A DNA stretch of 64,000 nt, from assembly GCA_035653615.1 (NCBI GenBank), contig DASRBN010000001.1, positions 1 through 64,000 of the forward strand, given 5' to 3'. This stretch comes from Ktedonobacteraceae bacterium (GTDB lineage Bacteria > Chloroflexota > Ktedonobacteria > Ktedonobacterales > Ktedonobacteraceae). The notes under the pieces are model-generated. The model saw only the letters and a program-made list of their open reading frames with translations. It did no database searches and had not been told where the DNA came from. The position numbers and the translations under genes were made by a program. The first letter of the stretch is position 1. Each line of letters opens with the position of its first letter. This document shows, one piece after another, positions 25,339 through 34,347 of this stretch.

Positions 25339-26157
25339 TTAGTCGCGTAACGTCTTGCCTGTTAATTGAATGAACAGTTCCTGTAAGCCATGGGGGCGCT
25401 GGACTTCACGTGTATGGTCGCGCAATGCCAGCAATTCCTCGAGCGTGCCCATGGCGATGATGCGTCCCTCGTCCATGATGGCGATGTGATTGCAGAGGCG
25501 CTCAGCCTCTTCCATATAGTGCGTCGTGTAAAGGATGGTTGTGCCCTGGTCGCGCAGCTTTTCGATGGTGTCAAAGATGTTCTCGCGTGACTGCGGGTCT
25601 ACACCGACGGTTGGCTCGTCCATGAGTAACAGGTTGGGCCGGTGTAGCATAGCAATCGCCATATTGATGCGCCGCTGCATGCCGCCGGAGAAGTTCTTGA
25701 TCGGCTCGTTGCGGCGCTCGTAAAGACCGACGAAGTGCAGCACATCCGCGGCGCGTTCGCGCCGCTCCTTGCGGGACAGGCCATAAATTTCGCCGAAAAA
25801 CTCCAGGTTCTCCATCGAGGTCAGGTCTTTATAGAGGGCGATCTCCTGCGGTACCACGCCAATAATACGTTTTACCTTCATGGGCTCCTTCCTGATTGAA
25901 AGGCTATCGATAATTGTATCGCCGGAGGTCGGCTCGATGTAGCCACACATCATATTAATGGTGGTGCTTTTGCCCGCGCCATTGGGGCCAAGCAATCCAA
26001 AGATTTCACCCCTACCAATGGTGAACGAAACGCCTTTTACTGCTTCGATCTTGCCGAACGTCTTAACCAGATTGAGTACCTGTACATCAACCGGACGACC
26101 ATCCTTCGGCAGGTGGATCGGCCCGGTTGTAGTCGTGAATGAGGTCATTTCTTCCAT
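25339..26157 (-). CDS. ABC transporter ATP-binding protein
   Basis: A 272-residue ABC ATPase of the DrrA/NatA type. Walker A is [14 protein letters not shown] (~53-66), Q-loop [12 protein letters not shown], signature [13 protein letters not shown], Walker [17 protein letters not shown], and the switch His in [13 protein letters not shown]. The first ~25 residues are extra and carry no motif. It energises the adjacent permease and is the first gene of the pair. Confidence 0.93.
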   Translation of the reverse strand: MEEMTSFTTTTGPIHLPKDGRPVDVQVLNLVKTFGKIEAVKGVSFTIGRGEIFGLLGPNGAGKSTTINMMCGYIEPTSGDTIIDSLSIRKEPMKVKRIIGVVPQEIALYKDLTSMENLEFFGEIYGLSRKERRERAADVLHFVGLYERRNEPIKNFSGGMQRRINMAIAMLHRPNLLLMDEPTVGVDPQSRENIFDTIEKLRDQGTTILYTTHYMEEAERLCNHIAIMDEGRIIAMGTLEELLALRDHTREVQRPHGLQELFIQLTGKTLRD

Positions 26158-26305
26158 AATGAAACTCCTGAGTAACTTTAATGACAGCGATAAGAGTTGT
26201 GATCAATAAAGCTTTGATATCGAGGCGGCCATGCTTATTTATCCGGCATAGCTCGCCGTCTGATGATAAGTTCTCTATGTCCACTGAACATAGTATACGT
26301 GTATT

Positions 26306-26545
26306 CTACACAAGGGGGGAGTACGAAAAGGCATGTTCCGGCGATATGACGAAAGTCATATCTGCATTATCGGCAACATTACCTAAGTTATTCGCAGAGT
26401 CTTGCAGCTCCATTCGTAAATTTCCCATATAGCGCGAGGCATAAATATTCTGACCAAATGCGACTCCCTGACTCAACAAGTGCATGCCAGCCGCTTTTCT
26501 ATCGCCCAGAGAAAGGTATGATATACTAGAGTCATAGAGGTTCAT
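26306..26545 (-). pseudogene. Possible TPR-protein C-terminal remnant
   Basis: A 79-residue frame in the region upstream of the zinc-ribbon gene. LYDSSISYLSLGDRKAAGMHLLSQGVAFGQ resembles a TPR repeat, and NIYASRYMGNLRMEL resembles the helix that often ends TPR-containing regulators of this group. There is no start domain and no ribosome-binding site. It is best seen as a decayed fragment or chance frame. The 417-bp interval 26158-26574 shows nothing else besides the start region of the next gene. Confidence 0.3.
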
Positions 26546-26574
26546 TGATATTCATAGAGACGGGAGAGCAAGCC

Positions 26575-27237
26575 ATGCGCTGCCCATATTGTGGAGGCTT
26601 CAATAAAGATCAAGCTCCATTCTGTGTCTACTGCGGTCGCGATTTGCCAAGCGAGTCTTACAATCAACCTGCTTCGCGCGCGCAATCGCGCCAGGCTCCT
26701 CAACCGCAGGCACGTCCTGCTGCCGCACCGCAACCACCCTACCAGCAGCCACGCCAGGTTCCTGGCCCTCCCGGGCGCCGTCCTGCCGCCGCGTCCTCAA
26801 CAGCCGCAAGGCAACCCGCACCGGTTGTTCCGCAGGCGCCGCCCCCACCACCAGCGCCTGAACCCCCCGCTCCATTTCCGCCGCGCACTGTAGCCGAACT
26901 CAAAGCGCTCGAGCCGGGCGCGCTTCCTTACAACGTTGTGGATAGCGCGATTGGTGATGGAGGGAAGAAAATCGTGCGTATCACCTACGCGAGAGCTGTT
27001 CCCTGGCAACAGGCGGCTACATTGCTCAAAGCGTTCAAGGAGCAGCAGGAAGAAAGATTCAACAGCATCATCATCCAGGGAGTAACCGGGCAGGATACCA
27101 CCATCTATTCGTTTACGCAGGGCCAGCTGACCTTCGACCGCAACGTGCGCCTGGGCAGTATGACCACGAACCGCTACCTGATTGAAACCGGCAACGGCTA
27201 TGAAAGTGACTCTGTGCGTATCGTGTTGAACGAGTAG
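26575..27237 (+). CDS. Zinc-ribbon protein with Pro-rich linker
   Basis: A 220-residue protein starting at ATG 26575 (GGGAGAG upstream). It begins with a zinc ribbon MRCPYCGGFNKDQAPFCVYCGRDL, continues with ~85 residues of Pro/Gln/Ala-rich linker, and ends with a compact alpha/beta domain (~115-220) around LEPGALPYNVVDSAIGDGGKKIV with no family I recognise. No signal peptide or membrane segment. The architecture suggests a cytosolic adaptor. It is followed 12 bp later by the nucleoside phosphorylase gene, so the two are probably cotranscribed. Confidence 0.7.
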   Translation: MRCPYCGGFNKDQAPFCVYCGRDLPSESYNQPASRAQSRQAPQPQARPAAAPQPPYQQPRQVPGPPGRRPAAASSTAARQPAPVVPQAPPPPPAPEPPAPFPPRTVAELKALEPGALPYNVVDSAIGDGGKKIVRITYARAVPWQQAATLLKAFKEQQEERFNSIIIQGVTGQDTTIYSFTQGQLTFDRNVRLGSMTTNRYLIETGNGYESDSVRIVLNE

Positions 27238-27249
27238 TCAGGATATTCC

Positions 27250-28557
27250 ATGCAGGCAGTAGAACTTATCCGCAAAAAACGCGATGGACACGAGCTCAGC
27301 ACAGCAGAAATATCCTGGCTGGTTGAGCAATATACACGCGATCAGATTCCCGATTACCAGATGTCGGCCTGGTTGATGGCTGTGTACTGGCGCGGGATGA
27401 ACGCCCGTGAAACCAGCGATCTCACGCTGGCAATGGCGCGTTCGGGCGAAGAGCTACACATACGCGATACCATCGCTCCGGTGGTAGACAAACACAGCAC
27501 CGGCGGCGTCGGGGACAAAGTGACGCTGGCCGTCGCGCCGCTGGTAGCCGCGTGTGGTGTCGCCGTCGGCAAAATGACGGGGCGTGGCCTTGGTCACACC
27601 GGTGGCACCGTCGATAAGTTAGAATCGGTCAGCGGCTTCCGTTCTGCCCTCTCGCGTGCCGAGTTTATGCGTATCCTCACGCAACATCATATCGTCCTGG
27701 CCGGGCAGTCAAGCGACCTGGCGCCCGCCGACGGCAAGATGTACGCGCTGCGCGACGTAACGGGGACGATAGAAAGCATTCCCTTGATAGCTGCCAGTAT
27801 CATGAGTAAGAAGCTGGCGATTGGAGCCTCGCACCTGCTGCTGGATGTGAAAGTCGGCTCCGGGGCCTTTATGAAGCATGTTGAGCAGGCGCGCGAACTG
27901 GCACAGACCATGGTCGATATTGGGCGTTTAGCGGGCCTGCATACGGTTGCCGCTATTACCTCGATGGAGCAGCCTCTTGGTCGCGCTATCGGCAACGCCC
28001 TGGAAATGGCCGAGGCGATTGCAATTTTGCATGGCAATGGGCCGGGGGACGTTTCAGAACTCTGCTATCACGAAGCGGCAGAATTATTGGTGATGACGGG
28101 TGCGGCGAAAAGTATGGCCGAGGCGGAACAGCGCGTTGAACAGGCAATTCGCTCAGGCGCGGCGGTGGCAAAACTGGCGGAAGTGATCGCCGCCCAGGAC
28201 GGCGATGCGCGCCAGATCGAACATCCCGAATTGCTCCTAAAGGCTCCGGTACGCTCAATGCTCATGTCGCCGCGTAGTGCTTATATCGCCGGCATCGAGG
28301 CCGAACGCATGGGCCTGGCCAGCATGCAACTGGGGGCAGGACGATTCAAGAAAGGCGAGCAGATTGACCATCGCACGGGCCTCGTCTTACAGGCCAGGAT
28401 GGGCGATTATCGCCATGCTGGCGACCCGCTGGTGGAGATTCACGCGCGCACCGCATCCGAGGCGAACTCTATTCAAGACATGCTACTGAGTTGTTATACA
28501 TGGAGCGATGCGCCGGTAAGTGTGGGGCCGCTGATTTATGAGACGATACGGCCATAG
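27250..28557 (+). CDS. pdp: Pyrimidine-nucleoside phosphorylase
   Basis: A 435-residue enzyme that splits thymidine/uridine with phosphate. The family signature is at VDKHSTGGVGDKVTLAVAPLVAACGV (~77-102), followed by KMTGRGLGHTGGTVDKLES; S and K contacts for base and phosphate are present (ASIMSKKLAIGASHLLLDVKVGSGAFM). Length and the C-terminal domain (HARTASEAN) fit Pdp/DeoA. Cytosolic, nucleoside salvage. ATG 27250 is preceded by AGGAT. The choice between pdp and deoA rests on length similarity and is not certain. Confidence 0.93.
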   Translation: MQAVELIRKKRDGHELSTAEISWLVEQYTRDQIPDYQMSAWLMAVYWRGMNARETSDLTLAMARSGEELHIRDTIAPVVDKHSTGGVGDKVTLAVAPLVAACGVAVGKMTGRGLGHTGGTVDKLESVSGFRSALSRAEFMRILTQHHIVLAGQSSDLAPADGKMYALRDVTGTIESIPLIAASIMSKKLAIGASHLLLDVKVGSGAFMKHVEQARELAQTMVDIGRLAGLHTVAAITSMEQPLGRAIGNALEMAEAIAILHGNGPGDVSELCYHEAAELLVMTGAAKSMAEAEQRVEQAIRSGAAVAKLAEVIAAQDGDARQIEHPELLLKAPVRSMLMSPRSAYIAGIEAERMGLASMQLGAGRFKKGEQIDHRTGLVLQARMGDYRHAGDPLVEIHARTASEANSIQDMLLSCYTWSDAPVSVGPLIYETIRP

Positions 28558-28568
28558 ATAGGGAAAAA

Positions 28569-28608
28569 GAGAAGCCTGTTCCGGCTAACTCGCATACCGG
28601 CTTCTCTC
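28569..28608. terminator. Hairpin after the nucleoside phosphorylase gene
   Basis: AGAGAAGCC pairs with GGCTTCTCT over a 19-nt loop that itself holds CCGGC/GCATACCGG. Short T content; a modest terminator between two converging genes. Confidence 0.45.
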
Positions 28609-29108
28609 CTCATGTAAGTGCTTTTTCTTGTCTTTGGTTAGCGCTAAAAGCAGTTGCTCGACCTCTTGAGCAGTTTGCGCAATGCTGATCTTGATGGTCA
28701 ACTGGCGCAACACCTGCGGGTCTTTCATATATCTTGTCTGTTTCTTTGCCAGTGAAGCAAGTTCCGGAAATTTTGCCTGGACAATATCGGCAAGCATCCC
28801 GCGTAGGGCACGGAGTTCACCTTCCTGCCGACCTTTTTCCAATCCCTGCTGGAGACCTTTCTGTACCATTTCCTGATATGCCCATGATTCCTCAAAAATG
28901 TCCATGACAAATTTACTCCTTAGCCATTCATAATCGCCTGGGTCCGATTCCTCATCTCAGTAACCAATTCTTTTTCAAAGTGCGCGCCCGGAAGTAATAA
29001 CGACACCAGGTGCTGCGGATTAGCTCCCACCAGCATTTTCATCAGGCCGTCCCATATCTTAGCCACGTTACAATCCTCAAATATTTGTATTTGATCTAAG
29101 TGTAACAT
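28585..29108 (-). pseudogene. Rpn/YhgA-like nuclease C-terminal part, frameshifted
   Basis: Two adjacent minus-strand frames belong together. The first (29108-28920) reads LVSLLLPGAHFEKELVTEMRNRTQAIMNG and stops; the second, one base out of phase, continues WLRSKFVMDIFEESWAYQEMVQKGLQQGLEKGRQEGELRALRGML and ends with ...LLLALT. The LQQGLEKGRQEGE stretch is the typical C-terminal end of Rpn-family (PD-(D/E)XK recombination-promoting nuclease/transposase) and DUF4351-type proteins. The N-terminal catalytic domain is largely missing. Judged a decayed copy. Confidence 0.6.
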
Positions 29109-29163
29109 AGCTGAGGCGGCTTGTCGAGTCTTTTTAACAGGTGCATCCCCCAGAAGTGGTCGG

Positions 29164-29239
29164 GGCAGGTAGGGATTCTTCGCTGCACTCAGAATGACAG
29201 GCCTGTCATTCTGAGTGCAGCGAAGAATCCCTACCTGCC
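29164..29239. repeat. Large palindrome, GATTCTTCGC family, copy 3
   Basis: A perfect 76-bp palindrome, outer GGCAGGTAGGGATTCTTCGC and complement, centred on AGGCCT. It is located just after the 3' end of the kinase-Kelch gene. Confidence 0.85.
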
Positions 29240-29268
29240 TTATCGATTAGCATCAGTATTTCGCATTA

Positions 29269-31719
29269 CTATTGATTTATCGTCAACTCCAAAAAATCAG
29301 CCGTCGGTCGAGTGGTAGTATTGGCGCCGCGCTCAAGGTAGACGTGCCCCATGCCGTCGCATGCCGCGGCTCCCAGCAGCGAACCTCCGGATGGTAAAGG
29401 TGGTAGTGCTTGCCATTGTAGCGTGTGCAAATCGAATCGCCAGGCGCTGCCCAGGGATGTATTGTGCATGTAATCATAACCGCCGATGATGACGATATGC
29501 CCCTGCCCATCCAGGCAACTGGCGACCCCGCTCAGAGGCAGTGGAGCGGTAGCCTGCTCAAGCGTCCAGGCGTTTTGTTGAATATCGTAGCGATACACTT
29601 GCTGCGTCGGCAGGTGCTGGCCTGCATCCCTTGATCCTCCCAGCATCAGGATGCCACTCTGCCCACCAGGTGCCAGCACAACGTAGCCCAATCCCAGCGG
29701 TAAGGGTGCCAGCGCGTGCCATTGCCGGGTGACAATATCGTAACGATACCAGCCGCGACCGGCCACCGTGTGAGGATTGCCCGGTATCATAAAGCCCTGG
29801 GTAATGTACAGGTGCCCCTGCTGATCGGCCAGCATCGCTCCACCGAAGCCGAGCGAGATACTGGCAGGCGGCACGATTTTGCGCAGCGTCCCGTCTTCGG
29901 GGCGATACATATAGAGCAGCGAGGTCACTCGATAGGTATCCGGCGAATAGCCGGCCGTAAAAAAGAGATCATTGTGTTCATCCAGGGCGGCAGCATTGTT
30001 GCCCATGCCGGGGAAGCCCTTACTTTCCACCGTTTCCCAGTGCGCTGCGGCAATATCGTAACGGAAAAGTTCCCGGCTATAAGCTGGTTTTAGCTCAAAT
30101 CCACGGTAGCCGCCGCTCACATAAATGTATGCGCGCCCCCCTACCTGCACGTATGTAGCGGTATTATCGGCTTCTGGCGAGGGTAAAGATGGCAATACCT
30201 GCCACGTACTCGCGCCTGGTTGTGACGGCCTTTGGGTTTGCGCGGGAGGAGTAGCGCTGTTCAGGCCACCAGAATGGCGTGGAGAAAATCGATTATAGGC
30301 AAAGAGCGATGTCATCAGGAGAGCAAGCAGCAAAGCGAGCAGAAAACATACGCGTACAATGCGGGGAATTTCAGGCTTTCTAGCAATGTATTGTCGGCTA
30401 TTGGCCTGATCGGTGAAAATATTGGCCTGCTGAGCCTCTGTTGGCGCATCGTGGTCGCCGGGATGTGGCGGTTTATTAGCGATCAGTTTTCTCATCGATG
30501 CTGTTACTCGTTCCTGCAAAGCGGCATCGATAGAAACAAGCTGGAGACTCAGCGCTTCTTGCTCCAACTCTTCGCGGTCTCCCTTATCAAGGACTTTGTG
30601 CCTGCGCTTATGCCACGCTGTGTCGTTTTGAGGAACACGCGCTGCTTCAACCGGCAATTCTGCCTGTATATCTCCGCCCTGAATTGCGCCTGGTGCCTGC
30701 TCACCAGCATTCTCGCTTGAAGCAGGCAGTTCTCGTCGTTGTGCCTGTTGCGAACATAAACGTAGCTCTTCATGAGTGCGCACCCGCTTCAATGCTACAT
30801 AAAGGGTATGAGCCGTCTGGAAGCGATACGCCGGCTCCGGGCGAATAGCGACGGCGACAAGCCCGCACAGTGCAGGCGATAGAGCCGGGTTGAGTTGCTG
30901 GAGAGGTTCAAATTTATCCCTATTTGCTCCTTTTCTGGCCGGCCGGTGGCCGCACAGCATCTCATACAGGATGATTCCCAGGCTGAACAGATCGGAGCGC
31001 GCATCGGTTTGCCCGCTGCCTTCAAATTGTTCAGGCGAGGCATAGCCGGGCGAACCAAAATCCGTCGTATCATTCATCTGGCCCTCTTTGAAATAGCGCG
31101 CGATGCCAAAATCCACCAGCACCAGTCGTCCCTCCGGCGTGATGATAATGTTCGATGGCTTGAGGTCGCGAAAGATGACCGGGGGCACCTGCCTGTGCAG
31201 GTAATCCAGCACGTCGCAGAGCTGCATGGTGTAGTTGATCGCTTCGAGCGGGGGAAGCGGCGCGTGCTGCCGCATGTAGGCGGCAAGCGTTGGTCCTGGC
31301 ACATACTCCATTACCAGGTACCAGTAACCATCTTCAAAAAAGTAGTCATAGAGCTTAGGAATGGCCGGATGATGCAGGCGGGCCAGCAATAATGCCTCGC
31401 GCAAAAATCTGTCGGTATGTGTGCCCCCACTGAGCGGAAAATCATTGAAGGCGCTTTGATATGAACCCTGGGATGGCGCTCCTTCAGTGTGAAGGAGACG
31501 GTCTAACTCCCCGGCTACGCTTTGCGGAAGTGGCGCATCCGCGCGTGCCTGCTTCAAGGCTACCGGTACGTCGAGTTCCGCGTGCGTGGCGAGCAATACC
31601 TTACCCATGCCACCATGTCCCAGCACCCTTTCAACCGCGTATATGCCATTTTGCAGGTAGCGGCCAACCAGTGCCGTTTGCTGCGCCGCTTTTTGCTTGC
31701 CCTGTTGCGTTCCCGACAT
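29269..31719 (-). CDS. Ser/Thr protein kinase with C-terminal Kelch propeller
   Basis: An 816-residue PknB-type kinase. Kinase domain ~24-300: Gly loop VLGHGGMGKVLLA, catalytic Lys in PVALKQA, HRD variant IFRDLKPSNIII (Phe for His), DFG in VDFGIARYF, and GYASPEQFEGSG. A long polar region follows, then one membrane segment VCFLLALLLALLMTSLFAYNRF (~455-476), and an external ~320-residue part with Kelch-like repeats (LFRYDIAAAHWETV; WYRYDIVTRQWHALAPLP; VYRYDIQQNAWTLEQA; WRFDLHTLQWQALPPLP). This is a receptor-like layout: propeller outside, kinase inside. Start at ATG 31719 with AAGGAG. The ligand is unknown. Confidence 0.9.
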   Translation of the reverse strand: MSGTQQGKQKAAQQTALVGRYLQNGIYAVERVLGHGGMGKVLLATHAELDVPVALKQARADAPLPQSVAGELDRLLHTEGAPSQGSYQSAFNDFPLSGGTHTDRFLREALLLARLHHPAIPKLYDYFFEDGYWYLVMEYVPGPTLAAYMRQHAPLPPLEAINYTMQLCDVLDYLHRQVPPVIFRDLKPSNIIITPEGRLVLVDFGIARYFKEGQMNDTTDFGSPGYASPEQFEGSGQTDARSDLFSLGIILYEMLCGHRPARKGANRDKFEPLQQLNPALSPALCGLVAVAIRPEPAYRFQTAHTLYVALKRVRTHEELRLCSQQAQRRELPASSENAGEQAPGAIQGGDIQAELPVEAARVPQNDTAWHKRRHKVLDKGDREELEQEALSLQLVSIDAALQERVTASMRKLIANKPPHPGDHDAPTEAQQANIFTDQANSRQYIARKPEIPRIVRVCFLLALLLALLMTSLFAYNRFSPRHSGGLNSATPPAQTQRPSQPGASTWQVLPSLPSPEADNTATYVQVGGRAYIYVSGGYRGFELKPAYSRELFRYDIAAAHWETVESKGFPGMGNNAAALDEHNDLFFTAGYSPDTYRVTSLLYMYRPEDGTLRKIVPPASISLGFGGAMLADQQGHLYITQGFMIPGNPHTVAGRGWYRYDIVTRQWHALAPLPLGLGYVVLAPGGQSGILMLGGSRDAGQHLPTQQVYRYDIQQNAWTLEQATAPLPLSGVASCLDGQGHIVIIGGYDYMHNTSLGSAWRFDLHTLQWQALPPLPSGGSLLGAAACDGMGHVYLERGANTTTRPTADFLELTINQ

Positions 31720-31829
31720 GTGCTCCTTCCCTTCCCACGTAACCCTTTATTGTTCATGTTAATGAAAGCGCATGTTTTGTCAACAAGGAAGCGGCGTTTA
31801 TTAGCGATGATACAGTTGAACGTTCAACT

Positions 31830-32777
31830 TCATCGCGCAAGCTCGGCCATCATGCCGAACAGGCTCATGGAGTCGGCTGGCGCAGACGTGTCACCCAATT
31901 CTCGATAGATGGAGGCCACGTTCACGGCGATGCGCTCGCCATCAGTCCATGTGGCGTAACGATCCAGCGGTATATCCCTGGCGGTCTCCAGGATGGGCAT
32001 TCCGGCCTCGTAGCGTTTGCGCGCCTCGGCGTAGATATATTCGAAGTAGCCCTTTAACTCCTGGACTCCCTTTTTATCGGTAATCGGGCCATGGCCAGGC
32101 ACAATCGTCTCCACATCCATTTGCAAGATGCGGTCGCATGCCCGCAGCCAGTTGCCGGTTGGCCCGGCCCAGATAATGGGATGACCGCCGATAAACAGGA
32201 TATCGCCGGTAAATATGACGCGATCGCTCGGGATATAGACCATTGTATCGCCGCGTGTATGCGCCGGGCCTACCTCGATGAGCTGCACAGCTTTGTCTCC
32301 AACTGCCAGGCTGTATTCGCCCTCGAAAGTGGTCTTTGGCGGTGTAACAACAATATTGTCGAACTCGAAAGGGCTGAAGATACGGCTCATGTACTCGCCG
32401 GTCGGCCCAAGTTGTGCCCCCTGCTTAACGACCATAGCAAGCAATTGTGGTTTGACGCCCTCAATCATCTCTTCCGCGGTGCGCGCCGACGCGATGATCT
32501 GAGCATCGGCCACCAGCTGATTGCCAAAACAGTGATCGCCATTGGCGTGCGTATTCACCACTATGTCGATATGGGCAGCCGCGGGAATCGACCTGCGCAT
32601 GGTATCCAGCATCTGCTGCGTCAATTTCAGGTCGAAGAGCGTATCGATCAACAGGGAAGTCTCGCCATCCACGAGGATGCCGGCGTTACTCCATCCCCAG
32701 GTGCCATCGGGCTGCAGGTAGGCGTAAACAGAGTTGCCGAGATCGTGCAAGCCTTTCGTATACGACCACTTGCCCAT
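31830..32777 (-). CDS. Metallo-beta-lactamase-fold hydrolase
   Basis: A 315-residue MBL-fold protein. The metal site is NTHANGDHCFGN, where the usual HxHxDH has Asn at the second His, as in a known subgroup; further ligands are in GPAHTRGDTMVY, the FTGDILF Asp and VPGHGPIT. No signal peptide. Substrate not determined; the family includes lactonases, thioesterases and other hydrolases. The next gene downstream in transcription order lies before it: the nitroreductase at 32784 ends 6 bp upstream, so the two form an operon. Confidence 0.88.
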   Translation of the reverse strand: MGKWSYTKGLHDLGNSVYAYLQPDGTWGWSNAGILVDGETSLLIDTLFDLKLTQQMLDTMRRSIPAAAHIDIVVNTHANGDHCFGNQLVADAQIIASARTAEEMIEGVKPQLLAMVVKQGAQLGPTGEYMSRIFSPFEFDNIVVTPPKTTFEGEYSLAVGDKAVQLIEVGPAHTRGDTMVYIPSDRVIFTGDILFIGGHPIIWAGPTGNWLRACDRILQMDVETIVPGHGPITDKKGVQELKGYFEYIYAEARKRYEAGMPILETARDIPLDRYATWTDGERIAVNVASIYRELGDTSAPADSMSLFGMMAELAR

Positions 32778-32783
32778 ATGCAG

Positions 32784-33446
32784 TTACCACCTTTCCCAAT
32801 GCACTATTGACTCCAGTGGCACGCGAGGCGCGGGCTTGAAATCGGTTCCGATAGTATGGGCCACCGGAATAAGTGCGGCCTGCATGACGCGCTCATAGGG
32901 AATGCCCAGGACCTGTGCTGCTTCCTGTTCGTAGAACAGGTGAATAGTAGTCCAGCACGTCCCCAGTCCGCGAGCGCGAGCGGCCAGCATAAAACTCCAT
33001 ACAGCGGGCAAAATTGATCCCCATGTACTCGCCTGTGCGGTCACATTCAGGCCATCAGTACGCCCCCAGATACACGGCACCACCAGCACAGGGACTTCAT
33101 GCATATGATCGGCCAGGTACTGTGAAGAGTCTCGAACGCGCATCAGCGTCTTCGCCTGCTCGCGCGTCAGCCGCTGATCTGCGCGCATCGGATTGCCCGC
33201 TGCTATACGCTCAAGATAGGTAGCCCATCCTTTGCGGTAGATGGCGCCCAATGCCTCGCGTTGCTGGGCATCGGTCACGACCACAAAGTGCCAGCCCTGG
33301 CTATTGCTGCCGGTAGGAGCCTGGGTTGCCAGTTCAAGGCATTCCCTTATCAGTTCCGGCTCGACCGGACGCGAGAAATCCAGGCGCTTGCGTACCGAGC
33401 GGGTTGTTGACAGCAGTTCGTCCGGTGAAAGGTTCAGTATAGACAT
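32784..33446 (-). CDS. Nitroreductase-family flavoprotein
   Basis: A 220-residue FMN-dependent nitroreductase. RSVRKRLDFSRPV (~16-28) and APTGSNSQGWHFVVVTD (~43-59) are the FMN-binding segments; GLGTCWTTIHLFYEQEAAQVLGIP (~160-183) is the family's second mark. It reduces nitro compounds, quinones or similar acceptors with NAD(P)H. It is the first gene of a probable two-gene operon with the MBL hydrolase. Confidence 0.88.
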   Translation of the reverse strand: MSILNLSPDELLSTTRSVRKRLDFSRPVEPELIRECLELATQAPTGSNSQGWHFVVVTDAQQREALGAIYRKGWATYLERIAAGNPMRADQRLTREQAKTLMRVRDSSQYLADHMHEVPVLVVPCIWGRTDGLNVTAQASTWGSILPAVWSFMLAARARGLGTCWTTIHLFYEQEAAQVLGIPYERVMQAALIPVAHTIGTDFKPAPRVPLESIVHWERW

Positions 33447-33610
33447 GTATGCTTTTCTCCTTCGCTTAAAAATGCTTTCCTACGGGATTATGGTGTATTG
33501 TAGCACTTCTGGGTTCCCCGAAGGGCCGAACTTTTTACTCCGCTATCTTGTATCCTTTAGAGAGAGAAATCAGAAATCCGTTTCTCTCTGGTGATTCTCC
33601 AGTGGGCGGC

Positions 33611-33686
33611 CAGGGATTCTTCGCTGCGCTCAGAATGACAGGCCTGCGTGCAGGCCTGTCATTCTGAGCGCAGCGAAGAATCCCTG
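33611..33686. repeat. Large palindrome, GATTCTTCGC family, copy 4
   Basis: A 76-bp palindrome CAGGGATTCTTCGCTGCGCT to the complementary end at 33686, centred on TGCGTGCA. It lies between the divergent nitroreductase and ECF sigma genes. The interval 33447-33776 shows nothing else certain. Confidence 0.85.
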
Positions 33687-33776
33687 ACGCTAAGATCGCC
33701 CAGCCGTCCTGGCTTCTGTCAACTGGCCCGCTTCTAGGGAATCACCAGTCACATCTATACGGATTTTGGAGAGGTT

Positions 33777-34346
33777 ATGCCGACCGATGAAGAACTCGTT
33801 CGTGCGTGGCAGCGCGGAGATGTAGAGGCGCTGGAAACCCTTGTCCGGCGTTACCATGCCCCGCTGGTGGCTCACCTCTACCGTGTGCTGGGGGATACGC
33901 ACCTGGCAGAAGACCTGGCACAGGAAACATTCCTGCGCCTGGTGCGCGACGTGCAGACTTACCGGTATCCGCGCCCATTTCGTCCCTGGTTTTATGCCAT
34001 CGCGCATCACCTGGTCAGCAATCATTACGCCAGCGCCTATGCGCGTCGTGTTGAATTGCGCACCGAACTTCCTGAGGCAATTGCCCAGGACCCAGACCCG
34101 GCGGAATGGTTCGATCATTGGGAGAGGCACGACGATCTGAAGCAGGCCCTGGCGCATCTAAGCCAGGAGCAGCGCGAGGTGCTGAGTTTGCGGTTTGGTC
34201 AGGAGTTGAGCATTCAGGAAACAGCCGTCATTCTCTCTATTCCACCCGGCACCGTCAAAAGCCGCACTTTCACAGCCCTGCGCCTGCTGCGTGCATACCT
34301 TGAGGAGCAGGCAAAGCGGAGCGCGAACAGGCAAGGAGGAATATAA
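33777..34346 (+). CDS. ECF RNA polymerase sigma factor
   Basis: A 189-residue extracytoplasmic-function sigma factor. Region 2 (~5-75) has DEELVRAWQRGDVEALETLV, the core-binding AEDLAQETFLRLVRDV and PRPFRPWFYAIAHHLV; region 4 (~120-180) reads LSQEQREVLSLRFGQELSIQ and GTVKSRTFTALRLLRAYL. Start ATG 33777 with GGAGAGG close upstream. The next gene starts 1 bp after the stop and encodes a membrane protein with ABC genes behind it, so the sigma factor probably controls this transporter operon; the membrane protein may be its anti-sigma factor, although no zinc anti-sigma motif is visible. Confidence 0.93.
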   Translation: MPTDEELVRAWQRGDVEALETLVRRYHAPLVAHLYRVLGDTHLAEDLAQETFLRLVRDVQTYRYPRPFRPWFYAIAHHLVSNHYASAYARRVELRTELPEAIAQDPDPAEWFDHWERHDDLKQALAHLSQEQREVLSLRFGQELSIQETAVILSIPPGTVKSRTFTALRLLRAYLEEQAKRSANRQGGI

Positions 34347-34347
34347 C

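Noticed and set aside
24709-25350. 213-residue plus-strand frame inside the ABC permease
   Set aside because: It is antisense to a clear ABC-2 permease; composition reflects the complementary strand.
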